Source: Fennellomyces sp. T-0311
Taxonomy: Eukaryota; Mucoromycota; Mucoromycetes; Mucorales; Lichtheimiaceae
Reading direction: 5' to 3'
NCBI GenBank assembly: GCA_025266875.1
Contig: JALLLT010000030.1
Coordinates: forward strand, 124,001 to 188,000
DNA: 64,000 nucleotides
The translations under genes were made by a program, and so were the position numbers. Shown here piece after piece: positions 47,941-60,123 of the stretch (position 1 is the first letter of the stretch; every line of letters starts with the position of its first letter). The notes beneath the pieces are model-generated. The model saw nothing but the letters and a program-made list of their open reading frames with translations, ran no database searches and was not told the DNA's origin.

Positions 47941-48783
47941 AGTTGGGGATATAAGTCTTTTTTTTTGGTGCTGTGAAAAGGGACGCGTCAAGGTCGGAGA
48001 GCACTCAAACTGCACACGCAAGCTTTCACTCAGAGTCTAGGTGTGATGTCATTGGCTGGCGGACTGACGATGATGTTGCTATCCCAAAACAGTTCATTGC
48101 TTGCTCTGTTCATTCGGAAACATTCTGTTCTACCGCACATCAACAGCTTCATTGATAATCGGCCCATGCTCTCATGCGAACTCTTGTAACTGCTGCTCCG
48201 TTTAAAGAGGTTGCTACCTTAGTGAGCTGCGTCGAACGCTAAATGCAACACCGAACCAACCTCAACCGCGTACCATGCTAATGTTTCGTGGCACTATCGT
48301 TTACTTCCTTTGATATCTCAGTCACACATATCTCAAAATGAAACTACGTACCTTTATGAAGAAGAAGATATGGACTGACGTCCATCTCCCCCATGTATTT
48401 GTATGCTCTGCAATGATAGATACCCTGTATCTTGCTATACAAATGGATTGTGTAGCGACATAAACATTCATAGACTCATATCGCGTCTTTACTGACGAGG
48501 CGTGCATTGTTAACAGCAAGAATACACAGACAGAAATTATGAATTATGCAGTTTACATTTCTGGGCTTAGCCAGATAGCTATCAGAACGTCCGTTACGCG
48601 TTAAAGTAAGAGAATGCGCCACCTTTTCTTTTTGAGAAATACTTCCCTTTTTCGGAATATTGGGCCACCATTACCATATTGATCCTTCAAAAACTAAAGC
48701 AGTTTAGTCTGTCCAAAGCTGTATATATAAGAGCTGCATCCAGATAGGCAGTGCTCAGAAAAAATTAGATTGTCATAAAAAAA
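47941..48783. other. Intergenic region between RPN3 and the zinc-finger gene
   Basis: The left part is the RPN3 upstream region. No coding frame is supported. The last 60 bp contain a TATATATAA word (48720s) and an A-run (48776-48784) just before the zinc-finger gene start, which may be its core promoter. Confidence 0.45.
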
Positions 48784-51700
48784 ATGGATCTTTCCATTCC
48801 AGTACTTGAAAGCGATGAGGTTGATCAGACTATGCAGCACTTTAACCTCGCGGCTTTGTTTCCTCGAACACAAGCAACGATACCATCATTGTCTTTGGGA
48901 GACTTAAATACCAATGATATACGGTAAGAACACTGCATTTTGACACTTTGCTATTACGATGGGCTCACCATTATACTAAATGAACAGAACAAACCGGCGT
49001 GTATCATCAAAGGAGATATCACTTGGGAGTTCAATGCAAGGTAATGAACCTGATATGTTTACTGTCATTGTACTTACACTTAAGGTTCGTCAATATGCTA
49101 TATGTAGTCCCAGAATTTATTGCGCTACCTAGCAACAATGAACATCCATCGAGCGATGCAGAAAACCAATTGCCCCCGGAGTTTTTGGTGTCACATGAGC
49201 CTTTTAGCAGTACAACGTGATGCAGTCAGGATCACAAATGGATATGCAAAGTATATTTGATGAGCAGTCAGGGACAGCTTGGAATGGTAAGGTATACAGT
49301 TTTTCTTTGGGTGTAATCTCACAGTGAGCAGAATACCCAGCTTTGGGGCAGCAATATGGGCTCTTATTGAATTATCCTCACGTTTTTCACCACCCCCAGC
49401 TTGATAATTTGTTGAGTCTACCCGTCAGTCAGCACGGGCATCTAAAGAAGCAAGGTATCGAAACCGACTTGCCAGTATCATTACAAGCTCCAGCTAAACG
49501 ACAACATCTAGTGAAAGACTCTGATGACTTGCAGTATGTGTCCGACCAAACGAGGCATCGGCCATACTGGGATTTCCAGGGTTACAACTCTTCTTCATCT
49601 CAGAATATATGGGGAACCAACATTGTAGTGAATGATGATTATCACCAACTGATGTCTGAAGAGCAGTACTTCTCGCCAAAAGAGCAAATATATGCTGGGA
49701 ACGTTAGTATATCAATAAAATACGGTATATCGTCGTATATTTACTAATAGTGCGTGTATTTACTATTAGTCACAACGGGAACAAAGCATTTCGCCGTCAG
49801 AGGATATCCTACATAAAGATACGCCAGGTACTAGAAGATGGGATTCTTCAATAAATGGTTAGTCGTCATTCACCACGGGAAAGCCAGCCTCTAATAACAC
49901 GTAACCAAAGAATTTCCAAATGGCAGTTTCCTGAGAACCATCACCAACGATTATAGCAACATTGGTGATGAAGCCTATAGGATCCTAAGCCTCAAGCGTA
50001 AACGCGACTATTACGAAAGAACAAGCAGATCTACGCTTTACAAAGGCTATCCGTGCCGCGTTGAAAAATGTCTCGCCACGTTTTCTCGTTCTAGGGACGA
50101 GAAACGCCATTTTATATTAGCGCACAGTGATTTTATCGCTAAGCAATGTGAATCCTGCGGCACTTTGTTTACAAGGAGGGACAACTTTAACAGGCATATT
50201 GGAGGTAAAAGCCGGTGTGGTGACTGGTACAAGAAGGCGAGATTCAACCACAAGTTCCCAAAAAACATCTCGGAAATCGAGGTAACATCGAACAGCGATA
50301 CAAAAACAAGCTTGACCAAAGCCAGCGATGGTAAGGTGTTGAGTAATATTATATGTGGTTAACAAGAAAGTTCACATATTTCAATGATAGTACCCCAAGA
50401 AAAAATCGATCACCTAAATGTAAGTAATTGCAATTTTTACTGTCGTGAATACTAAATAACTGCAAACTTCCGATATAGTCGGCTGACTTCCTACTTTATA
50501 AGCGGCTAAAGGAATCTCAACATTCTTATTTACAAAATACTACGCTCAAAGATATATTACCGCAACTACTAGTTGAGCCCAATAATCTGCCATTTGCATT
50601 CCATGGAGAAAATGTGCCAGGTAAGTACTTCTTAGTATGATATACAAATTGCTGAAGGATTGTGCATTAAAGACTAAAATAATTTCGTTTACGTACTATT
50701 AAATATGGTGCATACCCTCTTAAATAGACATTTTTGAGAAGTGGTGCATCGTAAACATTTTAAATCCCGTTTCTAAAAATGGTAAGGTGAAACCAGATGG
50801 TCATATAAGATCGAACGTTGTGCTAGAGCCTCCTTTTTCAAACACTAAACAATTGCCGCAGCATGCGATGTACAATGTACAGAGACAAAAGTTAATTACA
50901 AATAAAAATGAAGCATATATTGAATATATATATATATATAAGCGAGTTATTTTATACCTTTATGTTTGAAAAGATAAACGACAACATGGTTGAATATGTA
51001 ATCTATGAAGGTGTATACAACTAAGAGGTGTTGAAACAAGAAAAAGAAATGAATAGATTAGATATGGTAATATGAGAAGTATGGGTAAGAAAACAAGTGA
51101 AAAAAGTGGTAATCAGATTTGACTTATTGGTTATGCCCTATGCGACGATGAGACTTGTAGAGTTTTTCAGCTTCGTAGCCATCTTTACCGTTGGCATACA
51201 GCTCAATGAATCCCCATGCTTTTCCAGAAAACCTACGTATCTGGTCCAGACCAACGGAATCCAAGAAGTTAGGCAAGTTTTGTTCCAGTGATCGGTACGA
51301 ATAGTCGCAGTTCAACCGAGCTTCGCGCTTCACCTTTCCCCAATAGCGCTCGATAAAGTTTGTTTCACAGTGGAACTTCGGATACAGTTCAAAAATATGG
51401 CCGGCCTTGCGTACTGCTTCATTTAGTGCAGATTTTTGTGCTTTAAAGTCGGGTTCCTTCTCTAAGATGTGTCGGGCACAGCAGTTACCCTCGGTTGAGG
51501 TTGGGATGCCACAAAATAGGTTCACCCGCCGATCCTCTGGCCATTTTCCACGTTCGTGGAGTATCTACGTGTGTATTTATATTTTTACAGCATTAATAAT
51601 GAGAGAATAGAGTATCAAAACAACATACCTTCTTGATACCTTTCATGTAAGTAACTTCATACCTTTTTCCTGCCTTGGAACGGACGTTTTCAGTATAGTA

Positions 51701-54700
51701 GAAATTGTATCGGATTGGGATGCCTTCTTGATCGTATGTATAACCCCACTTCTTGAATGGAAATGCCAAGTCTTCTTTTTTCTTGTCACCTAGAGTCATT
51801 CTGTTTGCCAACAGCGCATCCTTTGGGTAAGCGGCGTGATTGCTTGATTGGTCAAATGCAAAAACACCTTATCGATTTTGAAAAATGGAGTAAGTGAATT
51901 GTATTGTGCAAATTCAAATGCTTTTTCTTACCGACACAATCAGGATGCAAAATGTCAAAAATACGGATGGCTATGTCAAGCTGCGCTATCATGTGGTCGC
52001 TGGTCCACCAGCCTTCATTGTTTTTTCCCGCTTTGAAATAGACACGTGCCTCGAGCGGGTGCTCTTCTGGTAGGTGATTTTGGTTGCTTTGCTCTTGTGT
52101 AATTTTGAGTGGACCATGGCAAGCACATAAAAAATCTGATACCATTATCGAACCCCCAGGTCCTTTTTTTCTTAGAACAGATTCACCATAAGTAATCCAC
52201 ATGTCGTCCTTGGCGTCGTTGCTATAAAATGTCGATTCGTCGTGGGTTACCAGGACGTGTTCTTTCGTATATTCATTCAACAGTGGTCTCGTCACAATAT
52301 CCATATTCTCGCCAGAGAACTGACACATGAACTGCCGGAAGTGCATCATTCGTGTTGCCCATTCGAGCCTGTACGATTTGACGTCGGGACGCTCATGCCC
52401 ATCATAGTAAATCTAAAGTATCTTCATTTAACAATTACGAAAATAAAGTAGTTTAAAATATATTCTTACATTTTTACTATAGCGTTTATATCGATATCCC
52501 CATACATGTAGATAGCGGGAGATGGTGGTTTCTGCTACAGTACCTGGGACACCAAGTACTTCCGGAATGATTTTGTCTGTAAGTTCATTCTTGAGCATTA
52601 TAAGAGACCTTCTTTCTGGGTTGACGCTTTTTATAAACGATATACATCGCCTCTTGATATCTTCATCATTTAAAAGAGATTCCCTTTTTGTATGACGACC
52701 TTGTTGATGCTGCGGTAAGGCTCCAAGAAGTAAATAAGTTTTAGCCCAGCTGATAATAGACCTTCTGCGATATTCATATGATTTGATCCAGAAAGATGTT
52801 GCAGCCTTCATACTTGCTTGCTCTTTTGTACACCCAAGTACACGGTTCTTGAAATAGCAATGTACGCTCAAAAGTCGTAGTGCCTCGTACGCATTCAATG
52901 AGCCAACTTCAGACTCTGAGTTCCGTAATTGACAGACTTTGTCATGTAGCTGGGGGTATATCTCTTGAATCCTCTCGATCTCGATCAATGATTTTTTTCT
53001 CTTGACAGGCTTTGGTTTTTCAACTTGCTGCAGTACTGGTGCGGTCAGCGGCATGACTTGTCTGCCTGCTGCGGCGAAGAAACTTGTCAATGGTCTACAA
53101 CCCAGTACGCTTTGGCGCTTCATGATCTCCTTTTTTTTATCGCGCCATCGTTTCCAGCGAGATTGGCCTTCGCATATATTAACCTATTTCAGTACAAATC
53201 CTAACCACTGTACAATTTATCTATTTTCCTCACATACCAACGCGTGCTTTTTTTAAATAACTCCCTGCTCCCGGTCGCCACTCTAGCAGGCTATCCCAAG
53301 TAGTAAGTTGTAATTGGCTCTCTTCGACTGAATCCATGGCCTCTGGTATAGGAACACTTTCAATAAGATGTTGCTGCTGTGCAATAAAAATATTACTATT
53401 TTTTGCAAAACTATGACATATAAAACTTTCGCAGAACGTACTTGCGCAACTGGCACAATAAAGCGTGCTGTGGTCGAGCTCCGTACTCGTTTAGATGCAG
53501 TAGCAGCATTCCCTCTACGCTTGGGCATCTTGAATATGCATTATTGGTCAAAAGAACTGATTGTGTATGCTACATATATATATAGCATTTACGCCGCTGC
53601 AGTTCATCAGTAAAGCGGCACTGCACATATTTACAAACAGAGAAGGCGGTGTTTATAGAACGCATCCCATACAATGCACTGTATAAACATCAAATACCTA
53701 GATGAGTCACATCTTTGTTGCATAGCACATTAACAGCTACCAGCCATTCAATAAGCAATAGTCTACTACGGGGGCCTTTAACCAGCATTCATCGAATTTA
53801 ATTTTCAACCACAAATAGCCTTTCCAAACTTTACAAAATGTGAGCTAAAGTATAATTTAGGAAGTAGTCTTTTGCGTGAGATGCAAATACCATGCAGTTG
53901 AATAAATAAGTATGCATATGTATGCCTTCTTTAACAAATTTCTTTACCTATACCATCTTTTCATTTATATATATAGCAAGCCTGTAGAATGAAAGAAAGT
54001 TTCCAATAGCCTCATGGAGGTAAGAAGTGGTGATTTTTTGAAAGCACTTAGTGGTAGCAAAGAATTTTGTCTGCAAGGAATGCATGTGCGTACATTTACC
54101 TTATATAGAAATTAACTAGCTAAATCTAGGAGTACACGCTTAGAAAACGGTTGCAATTTTGGGCCTGCACTGCTTGAACTCATTCATTTCAAATCCTTTC
54201 TGTCCCTTTACTAAGTAAGATAAAAAATATTTCGTTCCAGGATTCGTATTCTAAAAGAGCCAATGCATAATAACCGTGGAAGCGTTTTACAAAATAGTGC
54301 TATCTCATAGAGTAGATAGCTTTTGAAAAAAGCAAAAATTTCTGTCTATTTAAGAAGGTATGCACCATAGAAAGCTTGTTACTTGATATATCTTCCAGTT
54401 CACGAAACAATAATGACATATGTTTACCAACAACAACAGTATTCAACGGTACCAACCTACCCGCACAATTAGGCTCGTCACAAGTTTCAACGATATTACG
54501 GCAACAGTCAGGCGTCGAAGGTTCCGAAGAACCATTCCAAAACTTACTCCAGAACGACGCAGCTGCGCAGCTAGGATTGGACAAAGTATTTACTAAACCA
54601 GCTACTGGATTTCATACAGACGATACTATTGTTGGGCATATAACACCCAACCACATAAGCTTTGATACAGCGGTACAACAGCCATCATTTCAAAAGGAAC

Positions 54701-56794
54701 AGTTACCATCCACAAAAATACAACCCAATGCAGTCCAGAGTCAGAAATCGTATAAATGGATACCATGGAAGCACCAAGAAGATACTGAATCCTACAGGAT
54801 CATACCATGGAAACATAATATTCATAATAGAGTAAGTGTATATTGCGGTATAGTCATTGTATCATTGTTTACAAGTAAGCATCACTACGGGTTATTTTGC
54901 TACGTTACATCTACGGCAAATCTCTACAAATCTACAACTCGGCAAATCTCCGAATTTCGACCATTTCGTAGATTTTATCTCCAGAGATTTGCAGTGTTTT
55001 TTCGTAGATTCGCCGTAGATCCTCCATAATATGAATACGCTTAAACCATAGCTTTTGGATGATAGAGGAACAAAAATACAACGAAAATGATGATATAAAC
55101 AATCGTTTTATTTAAGAGTTACGAGATGCTTCGTTTTCGCGCTCTCGTCTAGGTACTAAGCAGTCGCAGTCTACACTATTTGTTCTGTCGTTTTTTCGTA
55201 TTTGCTATCTTTTTCACTAGAGTTGCTACCTTTTTTCCTGAGCTTCCAATATCACTGTTGGTGACGGATGATCGCTTACGTTTGCCTATGTCCACTTTCT
55301 TTAATGTACTTTTACCTGGCTTGGTTTGCTCCTGCTTTTTCTGTGTAAATATGCCTTTTTCAGAGAAGGCTCATCGAGCTCGCTAGGATCTTCTTTGTCA
55401 CTAACAACTAAATCACTGTCATTTTCATCATTTCTACTCTTTTCACTGACACCTTTACCACTTGTATCCCCAAATCCTTCTCTCGAAAAGCCATGCTTAA
55501 CCACCGATTCAATAAATAGTGTCTTACTTGTCTGTTCGGGTCTGTCGTCTGCTGCTGCGTCAAAATCGCCCATCGGCGCGTCCAGGTCCACCGTCACGCT
55601 GGGGGCGTATGTGGTACTTGGTTACCCATCGCTTTTACCATAACTGTCATTAATCTCACAGTTGTACTGGTGGTCACTTTGGTTAAAATGAAAAGCTAGT
55701 AAACAGCTCGATATCCAATATGAAAATCTTACACTTCCTTGAATTGGACTTTCATTACCTTCATATTCATTACAAGATTAGCCATCGCGACTGGATTTGT
55801 CATTTTCAGCACTGCAAGTAATCAATATAAAGTTGTAGAAACACATCTAGTATACCTTGTATTCGTCGCATAGCTATAAGCCTCTTCAAGTTTCCTTCGC
55901 TTCTTTTGCTGTCTATTTTTCACAGTTTTTGCTTTCTTGACAAGCCCTGATTTGGCGATACGATCTCCAATATGCTGATGCTCTGTTATAAGTTTTCTGA
56001 AGAAAAGGCCATCACAGCGATGGCATTGGAATTTTCTCCGGAAAACGCTTTTTAATATTGTGATGTTTGTCATTTCATGGATGGGTGTGAAGAGTAAAGG
56101 AAAACGCGTCCAATTTTTCACGTTAAGTCCTCCGACCAAAGTAGATATGCCGCAGGTTTCTGAAGATTTCCCGTAGTGACCATATATAGCTTTATTAGCA
56201 CGCAGTAAGATTCGGATGGACATATATATATATGTTCAATCGATGTAAAACTCTCCTGGTGAAGAAACAACAAGTTTACCGCTAAAATACTAGAGAAGAT
56301 TTGCCGTAGTATTGTGGAGCTTTGCCGCACTTGAAGATAATTTTAAGATATCCCGTTGATTTGCCGTCATTTAAAACCCGTAGTGCATTATGTATTATTA
56401 GGATCAAGTGGAACAACCGGAGCCACAGACATCCCAGCTGTGCACAGAAAACAATCTCTCCTACCTACAGCCGTTCTCGAATACGTTTAAGCTCATCACT
56501 ACAGCTGTGAATAACGAACCAGAGGGTACCGCTCAAAGCAGTCAGCAAGACGAAGAAGTGAAAGAAGACGACAGAAGCTATTTCAAATGCTACGTTGAAG
56601 GATGTACAAAGCGTTTCGGGCGGCGAGGGGACATGCACCGTCACGCTTGTACACATGACAATAAGAGTAGTCGATATATCTTTTTCCATTGCTTTAAATG
56701 CGGCAAGAAGAAGAGGTATACACGCCGAGATAAATTCAAAAACCATGAGAGGAAGTGTAAAGGAATTCCACCGGGAAAATCGAGTGCTAAATAG
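48784..56794 (+). CDS. Zinc-finger protein with two C2H2/C2HC finger pairs; two transposons in its introns
   Basis: A likely DNA-binding regulator of unknown target. Coding blocks: 48784-48923, 48987-49040, about 49111-49290 (with a very short intron), 49325-49706, then an exon with YPCRVEKC...H...H and QCESCGTLFTRRDNFNRH...C (about 49920-50335), 50391-50430, 50480-50620, about 54440-54831, and 56402-56794. The last exon has a second pair: FKCYVEGC...H...H and FHCFKCGKKKRYTRRDKFKNH...C. Each pair is C2H2 followed by C2HC. The exon ending at 50620 (phase 1) fits an acceptor at 54439. The exon ending at 54831 (phase 0) fits the acceptor at 56401, so one frame can run through. The two introns hold the elements at 50706-54367 and 54883-56385. 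Alternatively these are two genes. The start of any separate second gene was not found. Confidence 0.6.
50706..50730 (+). repeat. Left terminal inverted repeat of the Tc1/mariner-like element
   Basis: Reads TGGTGCATACCCTCTTAAAT then AGACA. It pairs with the right repeat with one mismatch and is preceded by TA. Confidence 0.88.
51124..53528 (-). CDS. DDE transposase (Tc1/mariner superfamily, multi-exon)
   Basis: The start MPKRRGNAATASKRVRSSTT (53528) is basic. Downstream exons carry SLLEWRPGAGSYLKKARV and MKRQSVLGCRPLTSFF, a helix-turn-helix-rich N-terminal half (EALRLLSVHCYFKNRVLGCTKEQ, TISRYLHVWGYRYKRYSK), then the DDE catalytic core: first Asp in LVTHDESTFYSNDAKDDMW, second in FAFDQSSNHAAYPKDAL, Glu in PKFHCETNFIERYWGKVKR. 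The protein ends HRRIGHNQ. At least five short introns are needed, for example GTAAGA to AAG near 51930-51865. No stops break the exons, so it may still be active. Subfamily assignment beyond Tc1/mariner-like is not attempted. Confidence 0.83.
54343..54367 (-). repeat. Right terminal inverted repeat of the Tc1/mariner-like element
   Basis: On the minus strand it reads TGGTGCATACCTTCTTAAAT then AGACA, the mirror of the left repeat with one change, and is followed by TA. Confidence 0.88.
54880..56388. mobile_element. CACTA-type DNA transposon (54883-56385) with 3-bp target duplication
   Basis: The element starts CACTACGGGTT (54883-54893) and ends with its exact complement AACCCGTAGTG (56375-56385), an 11-bp perfect inverted repeat beginning with the CACTA hallmark. 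A CAT trinucleotide flanks both sides (54880-54882, 56386-56388), the 3-bp duplication typical of CACTA/EnSpm elements. Subterminal copies of CTACGGCAAATCT lie at 54911-54923 and, reversed, at 56297-56309. Related CGGCAAATC and GCCGTAGAT words crowd both ends, as in CACTA subterminal repeats. At 1503 bp with no recognisable transposase it is non-autonomous or carries only an accessory gene. Removing it would leave a 64-nt host intron. Confidence 0.88.
55176..56223 (-). CDS. Cargo ORF of the CACTA element, function unknown
   Basis: Open frames on the minus strand look protein-coding but need at least one intron. One contains QCHRCDGLFFRKLITEHQH, a possible C-x2-C...H-x-H metal site, followed by a basic run KNRQQKKRRKLEEAYSYATN. 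A later one is acidic and Ser/Asp-rich (SRNDENDSDLVVSDKEDPSE) and appears to continue to a lysine-rich C terminus (VDIGKRKRSSVTNSD to KKRQNK). I do not recognise it as a transposase. It could be a CACTA accessory (TnpA-like DNA-binding) protein or a captured gene. The start is uncertain. Confidence 0.4.
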
Positions 56795-56797
56795 CAA

Positions 56798-58096
56798 CGA
56801 ATAAATGTTTAAGCACAAAGCAATTAAAGCAATCATATCATATATATTCAGTTCGTGACTAAAGCTCTTCTTGTTACATCAATATATATATACAGCGTGC
56901 ATTATTTTGATGCGGATTATATATTGTAGTTAGCTACAATAATGGACATTATAGAGCGATAAGTGCTATATGTTTTCGTTTCCGATAGATAAAGTCAATG
57001 GGTCTCCAAGCGCTTTTTATTATTATTGAGCTCGCTCTATAAATAATGGTGCATATCGGAGATGTGTCTCCCTTATTCCGTAACGTTTATGTTAATGACA
57101 TGTGTGCTTGATAAGGATGAGTGAGAATATCTCTGACAAAGATGATATTCTACGATAGATGCGAGTAGTCAAGGCATCAGCCGCTGTCCGAGATTTTGGA
57201 TGACGGAGCATTTAGAGTACAGAATGCAGGTTGGCTTAAGTCATAAGACGTTATTAATCGTGATCGCCTATTTGGTTCCAGAAAGAAATGACAAACTGTT
57301 TCTTGCTTTCTTCTGCTTTCAAAGATGAGCTGTAATATGTTGCATAAAGAAAAAGAGCGAGCAACGAACCAACTGTTTCTACACTTCCATTTTTCATATT
57401 CTCCCAGTAAGTACATGGTAAAGAACGAAAACACAATTTATCACAGATAAGCTGTTAGACCTCTTTGAAGACGTTTTCAGATCATCAATATGAAGGTATA
57501 ACATGGTTTCTTCCAGAGAACCTTAAAAGGGTCATCAGTGAAGCCTCTGAAAGAAGTGATCTTAGGGTTATTGGACATCAACAATAAGTGTCTACCTACC
57601 GAACTGAGCATCATTAATGTTGTAACAGCATCGGATGGGTGTATAGGGACTTGGGATATCTCATTATTGATCACCTAGGCATATATATCTGTTTGATTTT
57701 CGTGTGAACTACTATTATATTTCGAATAGGCGCACAATGAAGGTCATCCAAAACCGGACGACAAATCATCTGTTGCGGCATTACATCACGGCGACTGGTC
57801 TCATTGTCCTATGTCGAACTCCTGACATATCTTCCATCAATTGGATCAGCTCCTTTTCTTCTACTGAGTAGTTGAAGGTAGTTATTAGGTTGCTTATAGT
57901 TTCTGCTTAAACTATGTAGCGTATGTACAATGTCGTATATATGTATTTCCCCGGCATTTTACGATCACGCTTCTTATCTGAACCGAGAGAATATACTCTC
58001 CCGGAGTGCAATCGTCAACCCTTTCAAGCCGAATCTGGTACAAAAATTGCCATAGCCGGCAAACGGGGCTTTTGACGCCCTTTTCTGACTGTCGCG
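56798..58096. other. Intergenic region with no supported gene
   Basis: About 1.3 kb, AT-rich. Minus-strand frames at 57177-57434 and 57477-57674 are short, and the second (IHPSDAVTTLMMLSSVGRHLL) has protein-like composition but no recognisable family. It may be a relic. Confidence 0.4.
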
Positions 58097-60051
58097 ATGC
58101 TTGATGATTTTTCAAACATTCCAGAATATGATCAACGAATAGATCCCAATACCCTCGACAGTAAGCAGTTACATTGCTGCTACAAAATTAGACTCCAATA
58201 ACAAATTCAACAGTTTTTAGCCCGTCGGATCACTGGCGATCGTTTGACGGTATATCACGATCAAAGCAGCCCGCGGCAGATCCAAAGCCAGCTGTGGCAG
58301 CGACACAACCGTCGTCCAATCTGTACTGTGTTGCGTGCAAAAAAAAATTCAGCAATGAAGCAACTTGGCAAGGGCATCTGAAGAGTGCAAAGCACATTGC
58401 AAACGAAAAGAAAGGCACGCCGAAAACGGCCGGTAAGCAATAAAGAAATTAAATCGCCCAAAAAAACCCTAAACGCACAACGCTTCTAGGAAACATGTCT
58501 GTATCCAAACAACCTCAGGATTCCGCGGCAAAAGGTTAAATAAGACATTAGCGTGCATTGGAAAAGTATTAAGATGCAGAAAACAGATTGCCTGAACAAG
58601 CTGAAGCAGGCATCCACGGTAGCACAATCATCAAATCCAGCACCAGCTGTTGGTACGCTTTGGAGTCTGAGCAAAAGTAAGCGGTTTCTTCTCACTGTTC
58701 TACCAAACGCGTGTATAATCTAATGCTGTTTCCAAGATTTCTACACGTCGAAACGGCCGCAATATACCTGCCAATCATTGCAGCAACTTGTGTCGATTCT
58801 TGAAAAATTGCAGTCATCAGATAAGCCTTGCGGATTGACGCCCTCGCAGATCACGTCCACTTTGTACGCTTCACGCCTAGCGCTAGCACGACTTTTATGC
58901 CTTTATAAGACTAGCACAACCTCAAGTCTGGCACAGATTTTATCACTTGATGCTCTGCACGGGAAATGGAAAATCGATCGAGAGCAGCTATTGGATTTGT
59001 CACAGGTACGCATCGCTAACTCGACGAAATGTTTATTTTGAGACTGATTGGGGGCTATCATGCAAGCAATGTGAAAAAATGCAGGTGGATAGCCTGTTAT
59101 GTGGATGCAAAAAACTAGCGGCTCGGTACATCGAGCGGGAAGAAAAGCGGGGTGCACCATTAGAGCCAAAATCGGACAAGAATCAGTCGTTCGTTACTGT
59201 GCTAACTGAAGTTGCTGGCATGTTTCAGTCTGCAACGGATGATAAAATTACTGTTGCTGACCAATATTACACGGTAACTCGGATATCGACTGTTTTGCTA
59301 TGCCTAGCAGCGGTGCTATGCAAATATGAAACTGGGTAATGCAGCATCTGTGATGCCTCTACATGTGCTGCATACTAAACTACCGTAACGCTACGAAAAA
59401 TAGCTTCCAACCACACGTGTATATGGACACAATTGCCGAGGTAAGACAGCGTGGGGAACGATCGATCTCTGCAAAAAAGATGACCAATAGCTTCTTTTTG
59501 GACTGCAAGATCTATGAAAAGAGTGGCGAGCTACATCGTGCAGCACAAGCACGAGTCATCTCGCATGGCATGTCAGCTGATAAAAAGGTGGCCTCATGGA
59601 GTTTGTTTATGGCATTACTACTTGCCCTGGAAAGTGGTAAGAACATCTATTGGAACCAGAGAAAAAAAACCTCGTGGCCATTCCCAGCCAGCAACCTAAA
59701 ACAAAATGATCATACGTTTAGATGACTATGTTCGTGCCGACAGTATCACCAAAGTGATCGAGGACCAGGACTTGCATACACCATATTTAGACATGCAGGT
59801 AACACTTATCTGATGGGAATAGCAAGAAAAACTTTATTAAATGTGGATTAATGCAGGTGTTGTTGAACCTATCGGCCGCTTGCAAATCCTGCGACCATGT
59901 AACTCTGAAACGCAAAATAGCGCATGAGCTAGAACATTTGGAGCTGCTCCTAGAGGAAACTGATACAGACCTGCTACTGCGGCGAATCACGGATCCAATG
60001 AAACGTGGCCATGTTTTTGTCCGCCTGCAGGTTCTGGCGGCAAAAGCTTAG
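58097..60051 (+). CDS. C2H2 (U1/matrin-type) zinc-finger protein of unknown function
   Basis: The first exon encodes MLDDFSNIPEYDQRIDPNTLD and joins FSPSDHWRSFDG in phase. A single zinc finger follows: YCVACKKKFSNEATWQGHLKSAKHIANEKK, C-x2-C-x12-H-x5-H, the spacing of U1/matrin-type fingers. The rest is helical and may form tetratricopeptide-like repeats: QSLQQLVSILEKLQSSD, CGCKKLAARYIEREEKRGAPLE, IYEKSGELHRAAQARVISHGMS, HTPYLDMQVLLNLSAACKSCDHV, HELEHLELLLEETDTDLLLRRI. It ends VRLQVLAAKA. About eight exons are needed. Orthologues of this domain pair exist in fungi and animals as far as I recall, but I cannot name the family with confidence; a role in RNA or chromatin biology is only suggested by the finger type. 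Confidence 0.7.
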
Positions 60052-60123
60052 GATTTGAATATAATTATATTTCGGAGATAGTTTGGTCTGTCAGTCAGGT
60101 TATCTCGCATCTTTTCCTTTTAC

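Larger units (their letters stand above)
50706..54367. mobile_element. Tc1/mariner-like DNA transposon, 3.66 kb
   Basis: Terminal inverted repeats of 25 bp (50706-50730 and 54343-54367) match at 24 positions and start TGGTGCATACC. A TA dinucleotide sits directly outside both ends (50704-50705, 54368-54369), the target-site signature of the Tc1/mariner superfamily. Inside, on the minus strand, lies a complete-looking DDE transposase. A plus-strand open frame at about 50746-50969 lies near the left end and is of unknown meaning. The near-identical ends suggest a recent insertion. It interrupts an intron-like stretch of the zinc-finger gene. Confidence 0.88.
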
